Shown: piece after piece, positions 10,101 through 20,540 of the stretch
How the letters are laid out: each line of letters opens with the position of its first letter
Numbering within the stretch: the first letter of the stretch is position 1
Assembly: GCA_033297075.1 (NCBI GenBank)
Contig: MU858242.1
Location: 1-64,000, forward strand
Length of the DNA: 64,000 bases
Reading direction: 5' to 3'
From: Rhypophila decipiens
Taxonomy: Eukaryota; Ascomycota; Sordariomycetes; Sordariales; Naviculisporaceae
Program-made: the position numbers and the translations under genes
Notes under the pieces: model-generated
The model's input: the letters and a program-made list of their open reading frames with translations, nothing else
Told to the model about the DNA's origin: nothing
Databases searched by the model: none

Positions 10101-11480
10101 CTCCAAGCAGTCTTCCAAGAATACTGGCCCGAGGATGATCTCAAGGACGAAGATCTTGCAAATCTGCTTGGAACGCTCGAAGACGCTTTTGGCGTGGCCG
10201 CCGCAGTGTCTGGCTCTACTTCAGTAGGAGTGGCAAATGAACTCTTCTCGGCGTTTAGCAGTACGATGAGCGAGGCCATGGTAAACGAAGGAAAAACAAT
10301 CGAGCATGCAAGCGATCTCGCCTTGTATGTATTGATGCCGTTTGGTCGTTGTCTTGCCTTTGGTGCTTACAAGCTGACATGATGTACAGCTTCGGTTTCA
10401 ACTTTTTCAACAACAGCGCCACGGCGATTGATGACTTGCAAAACGACCTTCTCCGGGAAGGTCATTACGAACCGTCAAACGGAAAGAAGGTTGTTTTGGA
10501 TGACGTCTTTGAGGATGGGCAGTGGATAGATACGTCCAAAATACCCATCATCAATGACTCCAATGACTCCCCGAGGATCGATCCTCAGGCCTTGAGAAAT
10601 TTCTTCTTTGCCTGGTTCCACGCCAAAATTCTCAACTATGCATGGAGGAACTCCATGGTTTATGTTATTGGGTATCCTATGACGGAATCCGAGTGTAAGG
10701 CCCAACCACCGTTACAATTTCCTTTATTTTCTTTCTTGTTTAGGAGTAACAATGCTGACCTGGCATAGTTGACGAAATCGAGGTCGTTGATGATGCCATC
10801 AAGGCGTACCACTGGGGCTATGGCTACTTTCTCGTGAGGTTAGAACCCCTGTCTTTGGTCGCAGGCCGGTTTTCTTTGGAGCTAATCGTAATGTTTCCCG
10901 CGCAGCCTTGGAACGAGAACGAGCTTCGGAGATACAGTCTACACACGGAAAGAGGTTCCCGGCTACGAGCGTGTCAAAGATAACGACTTGAACAGCGGTT
11001 TCACAGTGGAAGACGTTATCAAGGTTTCGGTGGACACATTCGAGGAGTTCGGTTACAACTATACTGGTTCGCCGGTCCTCGACGACTATCTCAACGCAGA
11101 CTGGGACACGAGACGGGATGTTAAGCCCAAAGTACTGGGGACCTTTTCCCTTCCGGTCTGCGACTTGTCACAAATCCCCCGGGACGACGTGTTCAGACAT
11201 CTCAAGGAATTGCTTGCCGACACCGAATATGACGACAGCCCCATGTATGGATACGACGCGTAAGTTCCTTCCATGTGCCGACCCGTGACCAGTCTTTTCT
11301 TTCAAGTTGCTTCTCCGCTAACTTCCAATCAGGACGTGCTTCTGCACAGAGCTTGAGGACATCAATGGACAAAAGTTCAGAGATCAATTTCCCTACAGCC
11401 ACAATTTCGACATGTGTCCTCCGTACACACAGCCGCCTTACGAGAGCGGGTTCCCCAGGGGCAAGGTCAATTCAACTTGA
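7163..11480 (+). CDS. Secreted SGNH hydrolase with VCBS/FG-GAP repeats, interrupted by one in-frame TGA
   Basis: Six exons (7163-9716, 9793-10324, 10390-10694, 10769-10838, 10906-11259, 11333-11480) join in frame with normal donors and acceptors, about 1,320 codons. The start at 7163 gives a good signal peptide (TILLLLLSLLTQLPLIPAA). An SGNH/GDSL esterase domain follows, with LPLGDSITKG (nucleophile Ser48), HAGTNNM and the Asp/His block HPNDRGY. Then come about nine FG-GAP/VCBS repeats of the form FADVNGDGLDDFLVV, which usually fold as a calcium-binding beta-propeller. The last 470 or so residues, rich in acidic residues with a CXC near the end, match nothing I know. Codon 225 (7835-7837) is TGA where the family would have Trp (MADA-stop-FKAIQE). 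The reading frame continues intact for another 1,095 codons, so this is either a recent nonsense mutation or a base error. Confidence 0.8.
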
Positions 11481-11712
11481 AACCTCCTTTTGGCTTGGAT
11501 TGGACAAAACTTTGCTTTGTTTGTGACTATTTGCAATGTCTTGCGTTGGATTATGTTGCCCTTACTTGATCTAAATGCTTATTCAGATTCTTCTCCTTAG
11601 TCATATGTACCTAGATTACCATTTCATCTTTCCTTTAAAAGAGTATAGTTATTACTTATTCATTAGCTCGACAAATCACTGCACCCCCCGATACCTATCA
11701 GGTCTAAATATT

Positions 11713-13767
11713 CTACACCAGGACCAACTCCATCAAACCTCGGCCACCACTCTCGCCGGGTTCTTTAGACGTGTTATTGATACTCTCATGGAGACCCATA
11801 ACATAGCAATCCCCAAGGAGCGTGAATGGGTCCTCCCCTTCCATCCCCCCAGACGCGCGCGACCTCAAGACAACGGCATTGGAGCAGCCTGCGAGGATAC
11901 ACACGCCATCCCCCTCCTCAGCAGAATCCGGCGCCAAGACAAGCCTGCCGTCCTCAAGCTGTCCGATCGTCCTCGTGGCAACGAGATATACCAGCTCGTC
12001 CGTAAGCGAGTCCATCTTGGAAAAGCGCTTCTCTTCAGGTATCATAGCCACAGACGCAAGCGCCAGGCCAGACTCGGTATTACACGTATCATCACCACCA
12101 GTAGCCAAGGCTTGTCGAAGTGAACGAGGCAAGAATTGTCCTCGCGCGCTCGGGACAGCGAACAAAGCCACCGCACACAGGAAAGCCTCGATGGGTCGTC
12201 CCCAGATCGGATCATCACCAGGCAGTAGTTTTGTCAAGGGGTCCAAGAGAATTATGAGACTGAGCCCGCTGCGAAACTCCCACCAGGTTCTCCCCCGCAG
12301 AGGAGGTGGGATTCCTGGACCAGGTGAAAAGAGCTTTTTGGATTTGTTGTCGAAGAATGGCTGTTCCGGGTTGAGCAGGTGGTCAAACTCGAGACCGACT
12401 TTGTGAAGGCCCCCCAGCCGCCACCCCCTGACCGAGAGCTCTGGCATCGTGTCTGACGACGAAATAGAGCAGCCGAAGGACTGGTTCCCGCCGTAGTAGT
12501 TGAGTGGAATTTGAGTATGACCGTCCAGATGAAAGACGGCGATCCGCTCGGCTTGCGACCAGTCGGGTGCCCATGACGGATGCAGGGATGATGGATCATG
12601 CCAGATTCCATGTTGCGACTGGAGGATTATGTCCAGACAACCGCCTGTAGCGTCGTAGAAGCTCTTGACCAGCGAGCAATACAGCTGCTGGACCGGCTGG
12701 GTATATGAGGGGTGAATCTTGTCACGGAAGGCCTCGCCGGTTATACCCAGGACCGAATAGATACGATCGTGAGGTAACTGGCAAGCTCGGGCCCGATTGA
12801 TCCCCAGAGACCATGACAGCTCAGCCAAGTCAGATTCACCGCGCCTTGCCTGATTATCATCCCCAGCTGCTGACGAAGAGGGCTGGTTTGAGATGCCGTT
12901 TATCCGCTTCAGAGCTCGTGATCGGTCATACAACAAGCGCAGGGCATTGTTGAGTCGTTGAGCGGGCCAGCTGGGTCTATTCTCGTCCTCTTCCATCAGA
13001 CTGCCGTGGGACGAGAGGTCGGTGAGTAAGGTGATGGGTACATGGTTCACCCGGGCGACTTGAAGAGTGACTTTCATCTGCACCCAGGTCACACTATGCC
13101 GCCCCCAGTTGACTATGATATTCCGGCCAAAAGTGACTTCCTGCGTAATCCAGGCGCGCTGCCACCACGGCTGGGCAAGCAGTCGGTAGAATGCCAGCGC
13201 CTTTCGCGATTCATCCTTGCTAAACGGTGGACGGGGAAAGAGCGGCATGGGCCACTCCCGGTAGTTCCGGGTCTCGCTGACTTCCTCCTCGCGTCCGGGG
13301 ATCACTAGGCTGTGAATGGCGCGGATGTGTTCGACGGCCAGTCGACTATCTTCTTGCGAGTTGGGAGAACTTGAACCATCCCCCAGCCAGACGACGACCC
13401 TACTGGCTCGGTAGTAGATAAGGTGCATGATGGGGATCTGTGTCGCCTTTTCCGAGTTGTCTGTTTGGTTGATGCATATGGCGTCAATCCACAATCTTCG
13501 GGGACTCTGGTCATGCCGCAGATGGCGAAGGGCACTCTCGAGGTTGGTGGTTACGGGAAAGGAATAACCGTCAACAGAGATGGTTTTGGTCTCGTTGGGA
13601 TTGCCCCATGTGTATGAAAGGGCTTCAGCGGGTAGTACCATCATGTCGTCCTGAAAGGGCATATGGAGGACAGAGCATTCGAGCGGGTCGTTGAATTCTG
13701 CACTTGGCTTGATCTCTACCAGACGGATCTCGGCGCCATCTGGCGCAAGGGGTTTGTAGGTGAACAT
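11713..13767 (-). CDS. Heterokaryon incompatibility (HET) domain protein
   Basis: A single-exon frame of 684 codons from the Met that begins MFTYKPLAPDG (a Met nine codons upstream is also possible). The HET domain lies at about residues 40-200. It shows ALSYTWGNP, then RLWIDAICINQTDNSEKATQ, then the RASRVVVWLGD block, in the standard order. The C-terminal two thirds carry the usual variable region with RARACQLPHDRIYSVLGI, which is also typical of the family. HET proteins trigger programmed cell death or self/non-self recognition between hyphae. This one lies 2.7 kb from an orphan gene on the opposite strand with which it shares the upstream region. Its recognition specificity cannot be read from the sequence. 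Confidence 0.92.
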   Translation of the reverse strand: MFTYKPLAPDGAEIRLVEIKPSAEFNDPLECSVLHMPFQDDMMVLPAEALSYTWGNPNETKTISVDGYSFPVTTNLESALRHLRHDQSPRRLWIDAICINQTDNSEKATQIPIMHLIYYRASRVVVWLGDGSSSPNSQEDSRLAVEHIRAIHSLVIPGREEEVSETRNYREWPMPLFPRPPFSKDESRKALAFYRLLAQPWWQRAWITQEVTFGRNIIVNWGRHSVTWVQMKVTLQVARVNHVPITLLTDLSSHGSLMEEDENRPSWPAQRLNNALRLLYDRSRALKRINGISNQPSSSAAGDDNQARRGESDLAELSWSLGINRARACQLPHDRIYSVLGITGEAFRDKIHPSYTQPVQQLYCSLVKSFYDATGGCLDIILQSQHGIWHDPSSLHPSWAPDWSQAERIAVFHLDGHTQIPLNYYGGNQSFGCSISSSDTMPELSVRGWRLGGLHKVGLEFDHLLNPEQPFFDNKSKKLFSPGPGIPPPLRGRTWWEFRSGLSLIILLDPLTKLLPGDDPIWGRPIEAFLCAVALFAVPSARGQFLPRSLRQALATGGDDTCNTESGLALASVAMIPEEKRFSKMDSLTDELVYLVATRTIGQLEDGRLVLAPDSAEEGDGVCILAGCSNAVVLRSRASGGMEGEDPFTLLGDCYVMGLHESINNTSKEPGESGGRGLMELVLV

Positions 13768-16453
13768 TATTTCGGACTGTCTTTGGAGTGGCAACTCTCT
13801 AGATAGTTGGTGTGTTGAAGGGGATCCTTGTTATATTGTCCAACTAAAGGCATCGATAAAGTGCATCGAGAAAGCCAGAACAGGTTCAAGATCCCTAAGA
13901 GAAGCGTCTCGTTGATATCTTGAAAGTTGTCTGATCCTAGGTGAGGCATTTACAGTGACCCTCCGATCATATCGCGGTCCGGCCAATCGCCGGATGGGGC
14001 CTAGAGGAAAACAGGGCTTACGAGCCGTCTCCATTTGTTGGCAGCTTCTAAATGGTCACCGCCTGGTTTAATCCAAGGTTAGTGTATCTTTTCCAAGAAC
14101 TGCACTTCGCTTCGTCTTTGGTTGACTCCCTCATCAAGATTCAGGCCCAGGTCGATATTCAGTCGCTTTGTTGATATTGTCAGCCAAGATAGCTTGAGTG
14201 CTCGCTCCTTGGTAGGTCATGCCGGTGCTGCGGTTAGCATTTGCAGTTAAGGAACATGGAATCCAGGTCCTCCAGCTGAGCACCCCTCGGTAAACCGGCC
14301 AACGGGGTGTCAAACACCTGGGCAGCTTGCTGAGCTGCTATCCGCTGCACGGTCAGAAGCCCGTCATCTATTCTAAGCAACCTTCCCCCAGGTCGCCACA
14401 ATATCACAATGAAATCCCTCCTCCTAAAACCAGAAAAGCATTATTTGCGGCTTCATCTTGCTATACTAAATGAACGAAAAGAATGTTTATTTGGAGATAT
14501 TCGGTGTCATTTATCCTGGTTACCCTGCCGTGCCAAGCATCCGGAATGGGCGCGATGCATCAGTGCTCCTCCGATCTTGTCGGGTGAGCTGAGCCTACGT
14601 GAATAAGACGTAGAGGGGCCCAAATATGAGGGTGGCTTTTAGCATGACCAAAAAACGTTATAAGTTGCATGTAATAATCTTTGGGACATCAACTAGGAGG
14701 GTTCCACCACATTGCGCTTTCAACCTATAAGAAGTAAAAGGACGCAGACCATGGTTGCCATTTAAGAGTGCTGTCAGCTTAGATGCCCTCCGCCACAGTA
14801 GGTACAATACCTCGAAATTTGGACATGCAGGAACGTATCTGCTGTACGAGGTTAGGGTTATGGTCTGGTTTTGAAACACAGGACATTTTTTCGCAAACGA
14901 TCACGGACCATAACGTTCTTCATGGAATTCATCCTGCGATGACATTTACTTCATTAGTCTCGCTATTTTATATAACCTGTATTAATCTCGCCATCTTCCA
15001 CAAACCTCGACCTCCGCCGCATATATGTGTTCTTCGTCCTGTCCCCGTAGGTGATCTATCCCGTCAAGAAACCTGAGGGTCATCGCACCTCATAGTGATC
15101 TCGAATTTCCACATCAGGAAACTCATGCTCGATGGTGTGCCCATGAAATCTGCTCGGGTGTGCCGATCTAGCATATGGGTAAGATGTGAGTCACTGGGAT
15201 GTGCGATCTGTCAACAGAAAGGAGAAGTAGGCCAGTAGATACTGACACGTTCGGTGGTATGGGAGGAGGACTCCACTTTTCTCACTCATAGTCCGTCGGC
15301 GGCGTCGGATGAGGCCCAGCAGAGGAGAATGGTTTGTGGGAGTGTGACGATGAGGGCGATGATGGCGACAATTGCTTCAGGTGAGAGGTCCATGAGTGCC
15401 TTTCTATCGCGATCCTTTACCCTCACTTTTATTTTCTCAGCGTTCCCCTTGACGTGCTGTGCTATTGGGTGGATTGAGTATGGATGTTTTATGGGTGTAA
15501 GAGTCCGCGAGCTGCAACGGAGATGAAATGCTTTGTCTTGCAGTCTTAAAAGGTAAGCTAGGAAACCGAGTCGAGCTGATAGTATTTGAAGTGTACCTTT
15601 GGACATGAGCAATCCATGAGACGGATCGGGTGGTATATGAATCTCGATCCATTTCGTACGAACGACAAGCTTCTTATCTCCTGGGGAAGGGGGTTCTGAA
15701 TTTCGACCTAGAGTGTCACCTCTATTATACAACAAAATCTGAGTTCAGGTTGATTTGCATATCAGGTTTTGTTGGTTGTGCCAAAATATGGAAAGATTTT
15801 GGAACATATCTTAAGATGTCTGTGGGCGCCACCTGCGAAATCTGAAGGAGTGTTGAGTCGGTATTGAGATTTTGGTGTTTCGATCCGTATCGGTGACGGG
15901 TTCCTGGATTGAGCTAGCACAACATGACACAGTCAAAAACCGTTGAAATGCGGGATAAGGCCATAAAACTGGAGGAAACATGGCTTCTTGTACCGAGTTT
16001 GACAGATCTGGCACTAGACTATTGGACCATTGGTCTAAACTTCAACTCCAAGTGCATGTTTGGTGCAGCTGCGATTCATAGCGGTCAACCTGGGGCTGGT
16101 ATTGTGCTGGGACTCTTCTGGCTGACTCTAAAAATGCAGGCAGGAGAGAGTCGGGTTCTGGAAACGTCAGACTGGCGCCCTTACAATATACTATGTCGCT
16201 CGATGCTATTTTTCAGGGGGAAAGATGGAATAATTCGGACTCCCAGCTGCAGAATATTTTGCATTCCACTATCCAATCAAACAATGCATAGTTGTTGCCC
16301 GGCTTCCGTGGGGGAGCACTCTTTTGGAAAATTGGAATTTCAGGGCCGCGTGGTTGCTTTCTACCCCTCCCGTCCTCTCTCACCTTCTGACAACCCATCG
16401 ACCATTCGGGATATCTTCACACGACCAAACTACTTAACTGTACGGTATCCAAT
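13768..16453. other. Long divergent intergenic region
   Basis: This separates the HET gene (minus strand) from the 806-residue protein (plus strand), so it must hold both promoters. Apart from one tiny membrane-type frame at 15286-15393, I find no convincing gene. An open frame at 15924-16457 lacks coding character. Confidence 0.5.
15286..15393 (-). CDS. Possible 35-residue single-pass membrane peptide
   Basis: The minus-strand frame reads MDLSPEAIVAIIALIVTLPQ and ends 15 residues later. It has one hydrophobic helix after a short acidic start. Longer fungal hypothetical proteins often start in this way (SxEAIxAIIALxVxLP), so it may be the first exon or a remnant of such a gene. I cannot find a second exon. 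Confidence 0.25.
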   Translation of the reverse strand: MDLSPEAIVAIIALIVTLPQTILLCWASSDAADGL

Positions 16454-18874
16454 ATGACCCTCATCTTTGATTCCAGCTTGGGCAAGCTGATACAGTCTCA
16501 GTTCGGAGTCAATGAGTTGGCATCCTCCATCCTCATCGCCAAGAACATTGGCTCCATCATCAGCCGGCAAGCAGACAGCAACACTCTCGGTCTTATTGCT
16601 AAACAATATGGCCTTTTCGTCAAGGGCATCCCAAGACACTTGGAAAACGTCACTTTTAGGCGCAGAGGGACGCTGCTCGGTCATAAGCAACGGAGAATCC
16701 CAGTCAAAAACACCCTTGAAGGCGTTGTTCTTGACTCGGTGGAGGGCATCGCGACTTTCATAGTGCTGATCATGCGCTTGGTGGGATCACCGGAGGACAT
16801 TCTGGATTGCTTGCAAAATCTTCTGGTCGGCAAGTTCTGGCTGGTTGGTGCTCCGCGAACCCATGGCTTGGGGAACGAAGATGGCACAAATCTCCCGTAT
16901 GCGACAAGACAGATCTTGCAGACCTTTGTCATGGGGGTCATAGACGCGGACGGCGATTCGGAGCAGCTCAACCAGAGTCGGCTCTTGATGCACGAGTTGG
17001 TTAATATCGTGGGAGGCGCCGATTTCCTGGAATCAATGTCGACTCATACTCATAAGGAGATGGAACGGTTTTTGGCGTTTATTCTCGGTAATCCTGAGGA
17101 GCCGCCCGAATCGAACAGTGCCTGGAAACCACGCGTGTTTGATACGTTCTCTGCTGGCGCTGCCATGATAGCTTTGGCGGCGATTGCGAATGGAGCCAAC
17201 ATTGAGCTGAACTGTTGGGTGGATGGGAACGCAAGCATACCAGTTGTGTTGCCCGGGGCTGGTGGTAGTGCCCGGCCTCCTAGAAAAGCGGGCTCTCTTC
17301 TCGAGTTCAATCTTTGGCTTACAACGCCTCCTGATCACGTCAGGGTGAAGCTTCGAGCAGTCTCCGGTGACGAGCCCAATGCTGGCATTGGCGGTATGCC
17401 TCCTGTCTGGGGAGGAATGTCTGAGATATCGAGAATTGTGGCCCGACAGACCAATTGCGGCGAAACACCAGAGGTGATACTGGCATTGTGGGAAAAAGGA
17501 ATCGCTGCCGGGCGTTCGGTGCAGTGGAGAGCCTCAACCCGCAATGCGTTTCACGCCGCCAACCCGCCTTACGTCGAGCAGCGTTTTGCAGGGGGCCTTT
17601 GTTGCTGGATTGACCCGGATTCTCTCAGACGAGGCATCAAACTACCAGCAGAGCTTAGACGGGCTGTGGGGAAATACTTTAACATCCCACGAGGCGACCT
17701 GCGGGCGAATTTGGCGGAACGAGCTGGGACGGTTTTCCATGAGGCCATGTCTTGGCCACATGCAGACTACGACTCTGGAGCACTTGACGAGTCATCACTT
17801 TCTTGTGCTCTCCGCCTCATTATCATTGCCATTTTTGTTGGGGCAGTCGGGAAGCTGGCGTCCAACGACGAGGAGCGTCTCAGATTCTATGCGTGGTCGG
17901 CATCTTGTGACCAGCTGCATGGGTTTGCCGAGTCGTCCGTAATGACCGGACTACCGACGCATAATATAGTCCTCACTGCGGCACGATTATGGGGTGGTCT
18001 TGCTCCGTCCTTCGCACCCGAAATAGGAAGAGACCAAGCCGTCGTCGGGATTGTGTGTCCCCAGACCATGATCCTGATGAATATCTTGTCCCACCCAGAG
18101 TCTGTCGCTCAACATGGTCTCAGCCGCGGCCTGTTCACACTGCATCAGGGATCTGTGCCTACCATTCCAAGGCATAGCTCTACTGGATTGGTCTTGGCTG
18201 CAACACAACGATTCCGCCGACCTGTCTTTGGGCTGGGCGCAAGAGCCCACTTGCCAGACGAGCAAGACGCCTCGGAATCCCAGCGTTTGATGTTTACTGT
18301 TGAGCCTTTAGTTGGTGACGACTGCCGGCTTGCGGCAATCCTGTGCGCTTGGCAGCATGGTGATGTCGTCTTGGAGCTCAACCCGTATAGCACGCTCTAC
18401 AACCTGGTCAACTTTAGGGGTCTTGCCCAATCCTCTGAAACATATCTGCCCAGATTTGCATCAATGGCCATTGAGTTCCGGGAGGCAGCGGCGGTTGAAC
18501 AAAAACTAGTCATGACTCACGTCTCAGTGCCAGAGTTACTAGCGTACAAGAGTGGCTTTACGGTCCATAACGGTGTTGCGCTGCTAAGAGTCGGATCAAG
18601 GATAGATCTCCAAATCGCAGCGGCTGGGATTCACGCTGGGTCTTGTACTGTCATGGTGATAAGCGACGAGGATTGCAATGAGATAAAGCAAGGCCACCAC
18701 CAGAATGTGCCATCCGGGGGTACACCACAACATAATTGGGCTAGTGATCGTCTCAGTCCAATACATACCGGGACGGTCTTGATATACTGCCAAGACGAGT
18801 TCCCACCACGGCCTAAACCAGTTGAAGGGAGAGGGAAATCTCAAGTCTCTATTATTCCTAACTGCAGAGGTTGA
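16454..18874 (+). CDS. 806-residue fungal protein of unknown function
   Basis: An uninterrupted frame from ATG at 16454 to TGA at 18874, with balanced amino-acid composition throughout. I recognise no domain. It has several moderately hydrophobic segments (GIATFIVLIMRLVG near residue 100, AGAAMIALAAIANGAN near 240, LRLIIIAIFVGAVG near 455) but no signal peptide. Many Trp and Gly residues are spread over the middle, so a globular, possibly membrane-associated, protein is likely. The absence of introns over 2.4 kb matches the HET gene next door and is common for proteins of the fungal nonself-recognition repertoire. That link is only positional. The start could be a few codons different. Confidence 0.7.
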   Translation: MTLIFDSSLGKLIQSQFGVNELASSILIAKNIGSIISRQADSNTLGLIAKQYGLFVKGIPRHLENVTFRRRGTLLGHKQRRIPVKNTLEGVVLDSVEGIATFIVLIMRLVGSPEDILDCLQNLLVGKFWLVGAPRTHGLGNEDGTNLPYATRQILQTFVMGVIDADGDSEQLNQSRLLMHELVNIVGGADFLESMSTHTHKEMERFLAFILGNPEEPPESNSAWKPRVFDTFSAGAAMIALAAIANGANIELNCWVDGNASIPVVLPGAGGSARPPRKAGSLLEFNLWLTTPPDHVRVKLRAVSGDEPNAGIGGMPPVWGGMSEISRIVARQTNCGETPEVILALWEKGIAAGRSVQWRASTRNAFHAANPPYVEQRFAGGLCCWIDPDSLRRGIKLPAELRRAVGKYFNIPRGDLRANLAERAGTVFHEAMSWPHADYDSGALDESSLSCALRLIIIAIFVGAVGKLASNDEERLRFYAWSASCDQLHGFAESSVMTGLPTHNIVLTAARLWGGLAPSFAPEIGRDQAVVGIVCPQTMILMNILSHPESVAQHGLSRGLFTLHQGSVPTIPRHSSTGLVLAATQRFRRPVFGLGARAHLPDEQDASESQRLMFTVEPLVGDDCRLAAILCAWQHGDVVLELNPYSTLYNLVNFRGLAQSSETYLPRFASMAIEFREAAAVEQKLVMTHVSVPELLAYKSGFTVHNGVALLRVGSRIDLQIAAAGIHAGSCTVMVISDEDCNEIKQGHHQNVPSGGTPQHNWASDRLSPIHTGTVLIYCQDEFPPRPKPVEGRGKSQVSIIPNCRG

Positions 18875-20242
18875 TAAATTCAAGTAAGGTAGAAAAGTAA
18901 CAGAAAGATTTATCTTAATCCTTCTACTAAAAAGAGTTGGATTTCACGTGTAGAACAAACTTAATGTTTTTTTTTCTCAATGGAGTCTTATCCGTTCCAA
19001 TTATTTTTAGTGCGTCTCTCCTGACCATCCAAGCTTCCCGCACCGAACCACTGTAGACCCGCGCAAATTTCTGTGACTAGCAAAGCTTCGGATCAGTTTT
19101 TCATTTTCATTTCCATTAACCCACGGTCTCACCCCAGAATCCTAAGTCCTGTCTCTCAACGCCCTTTGTCCTAGATCAAATCATGATGTCAATCTGCAAG
19201 TCCCTTCAGCGACATCGTTCAATTAGCCCACGCCACTGACACGGCACGACCCTCCCAATTCTCTCGAAGCTCTTCTCCAAGGCCACAACTTGCATCTGTA
19301 TGCCCACGTACAGCATGCGGATGGATATGTCAATAATAATACCCCAGTGCTGCATGCCCATCTACAGAAACGGCCAAGCACTGAACACATTATCGACCAT
19401 TACCCAAGCCACCTCAGATGATACCGGGACCTCGAGACACCAAGAGACCGCCCAGCCTCAGGTCTGCCATTAATCAGTGTGTCGAGAACTGAAAAGCCGT
19501 GGTTGCCAGCTCTTCTCCTCGTAAGCCTCGCGAAACCGGCGCTCTTTCACCCACTCTTGACTAACCAGACTGGATAAGAGGCTCCAGAACTCTAGCGCGG
19601 ACGATTCCAAACCCGAGCCGTATCATTTCATTATATCCGATACACCATCATTTCCGTATTTCAAGTGCTGGAGACACTTCAAACACTGAGGATCAACGAC
19701 CCGTTCCCAACAGCAACGATATACTAGCAGCAGGGCCCAACGACAGTCCTCGTACCCCGAAACTTGCATACTAATCGCGGCAATAGCTCGATGCTTGTCA
19801 ACCGAATGGACGTCCTCAATACGGCCATGCTCTTACCCGTCTTAAAAGACAGAGAACACAGATATGACGCGGCGGCACGAGGGAACCGATACGAAACCAA
19901 AAGGCTCTTTTCGACGTGGCCGAAGCTCAATCGACAGCTTTACTTGAGAGACCGACCCCGGGATACAAGCAAGACATGCGCCGTATGATCAAGTACCTAC
20001 TCGACTGGTGCGACGCTGATATCTGGGTAGTCATAAGTCACTGCGTCCACGAAGAAATGGTATGACGAGGCCGTCAATATGCCGTCCTCTTCCATGTTAA
20101 TTGGTACACCATCCTTGTCTGCGGCCAGCCAGGAGTGTGGTGCATTATTGGCAATGACACGGAGAGCTAACAGGACGGTCCCGTAAGAGTGCTTGCTCGA
20201 CAGCAGAGGTTCTTTGGCTGATGGCGCAACTGGAACCAGTAG
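18875..20242. other. Gene-free region downstream of the 806-residue protein
   Basis: Only short frames without domains or splice structure. It leads into the transposon relic at 20.3 kb. Confidence 0.45.
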
Positions 20243-20313
20243 TGACGTTTGGGTTCAATGCTGCTGTGGTCCAGGCTTCGGGTGGACCGCCGGAGCATTG
20301 AACCCAAACGTCA
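20243..20313. repeat. Perfect 20-bp inverted repeat with nested hairpin
   Basis: TGACGTTTGGGTTCAATGCT at 20243-20262 is exactly inverted at 20294-20313. Inside the 31-base spacer, GGTCCA at 20268-20273 pairs with TGGACC at 20283-20288. The right arm belongs to the Helitron-like coding relic (ALNPNV), so the left arm looks like an inverted copy of its 5' end. Confidence 0.8.
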
Positions 20314-20540
20314 TTTACGATCAATTGCCGTTGCTTCCCCGGGACCTCGACGTTATTATCCTTCGGTCAGCCAATCACGCCCAGTTCCCACTCATCATGA
20401 GGAACTATCGCCGGCACTTCTACGTTCGACGTGATTTTATTATCCAGTGGCTCGACTACCTAAAGGCTCACCATCCCGGCTACCGTGATATCGTTATCAA
20501 CCACGAGCGTCTTCCAGTCGCAGGGGCGAGGCTGATTTAA
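20294..20540 (+). pseudogene. Fragment of a Helitron-type transposon protein (DUF6570-like)
   Basis: The open frame contains LPLLPRDLDVIILRSANHAQ, then RRHFYVRRDFIIQWLDYL, then HHPGYRDIVIN. This run is typical of the region upstream of the Helitron helicase-like domain in fungal Helitrons. Only about 80 residues remain. The frame stops at 20540, and neither a helicase nor a Rep domain follows. It is a dead fragment that begins exactly at the right arm of the palindrome. Confidence 0.6.

Noticed and set aside
15924..16457. 177-codon frame just before the 806-residue gene
   Set aside because: Overlaps the start of the larger gene in another frame and has no coding character.
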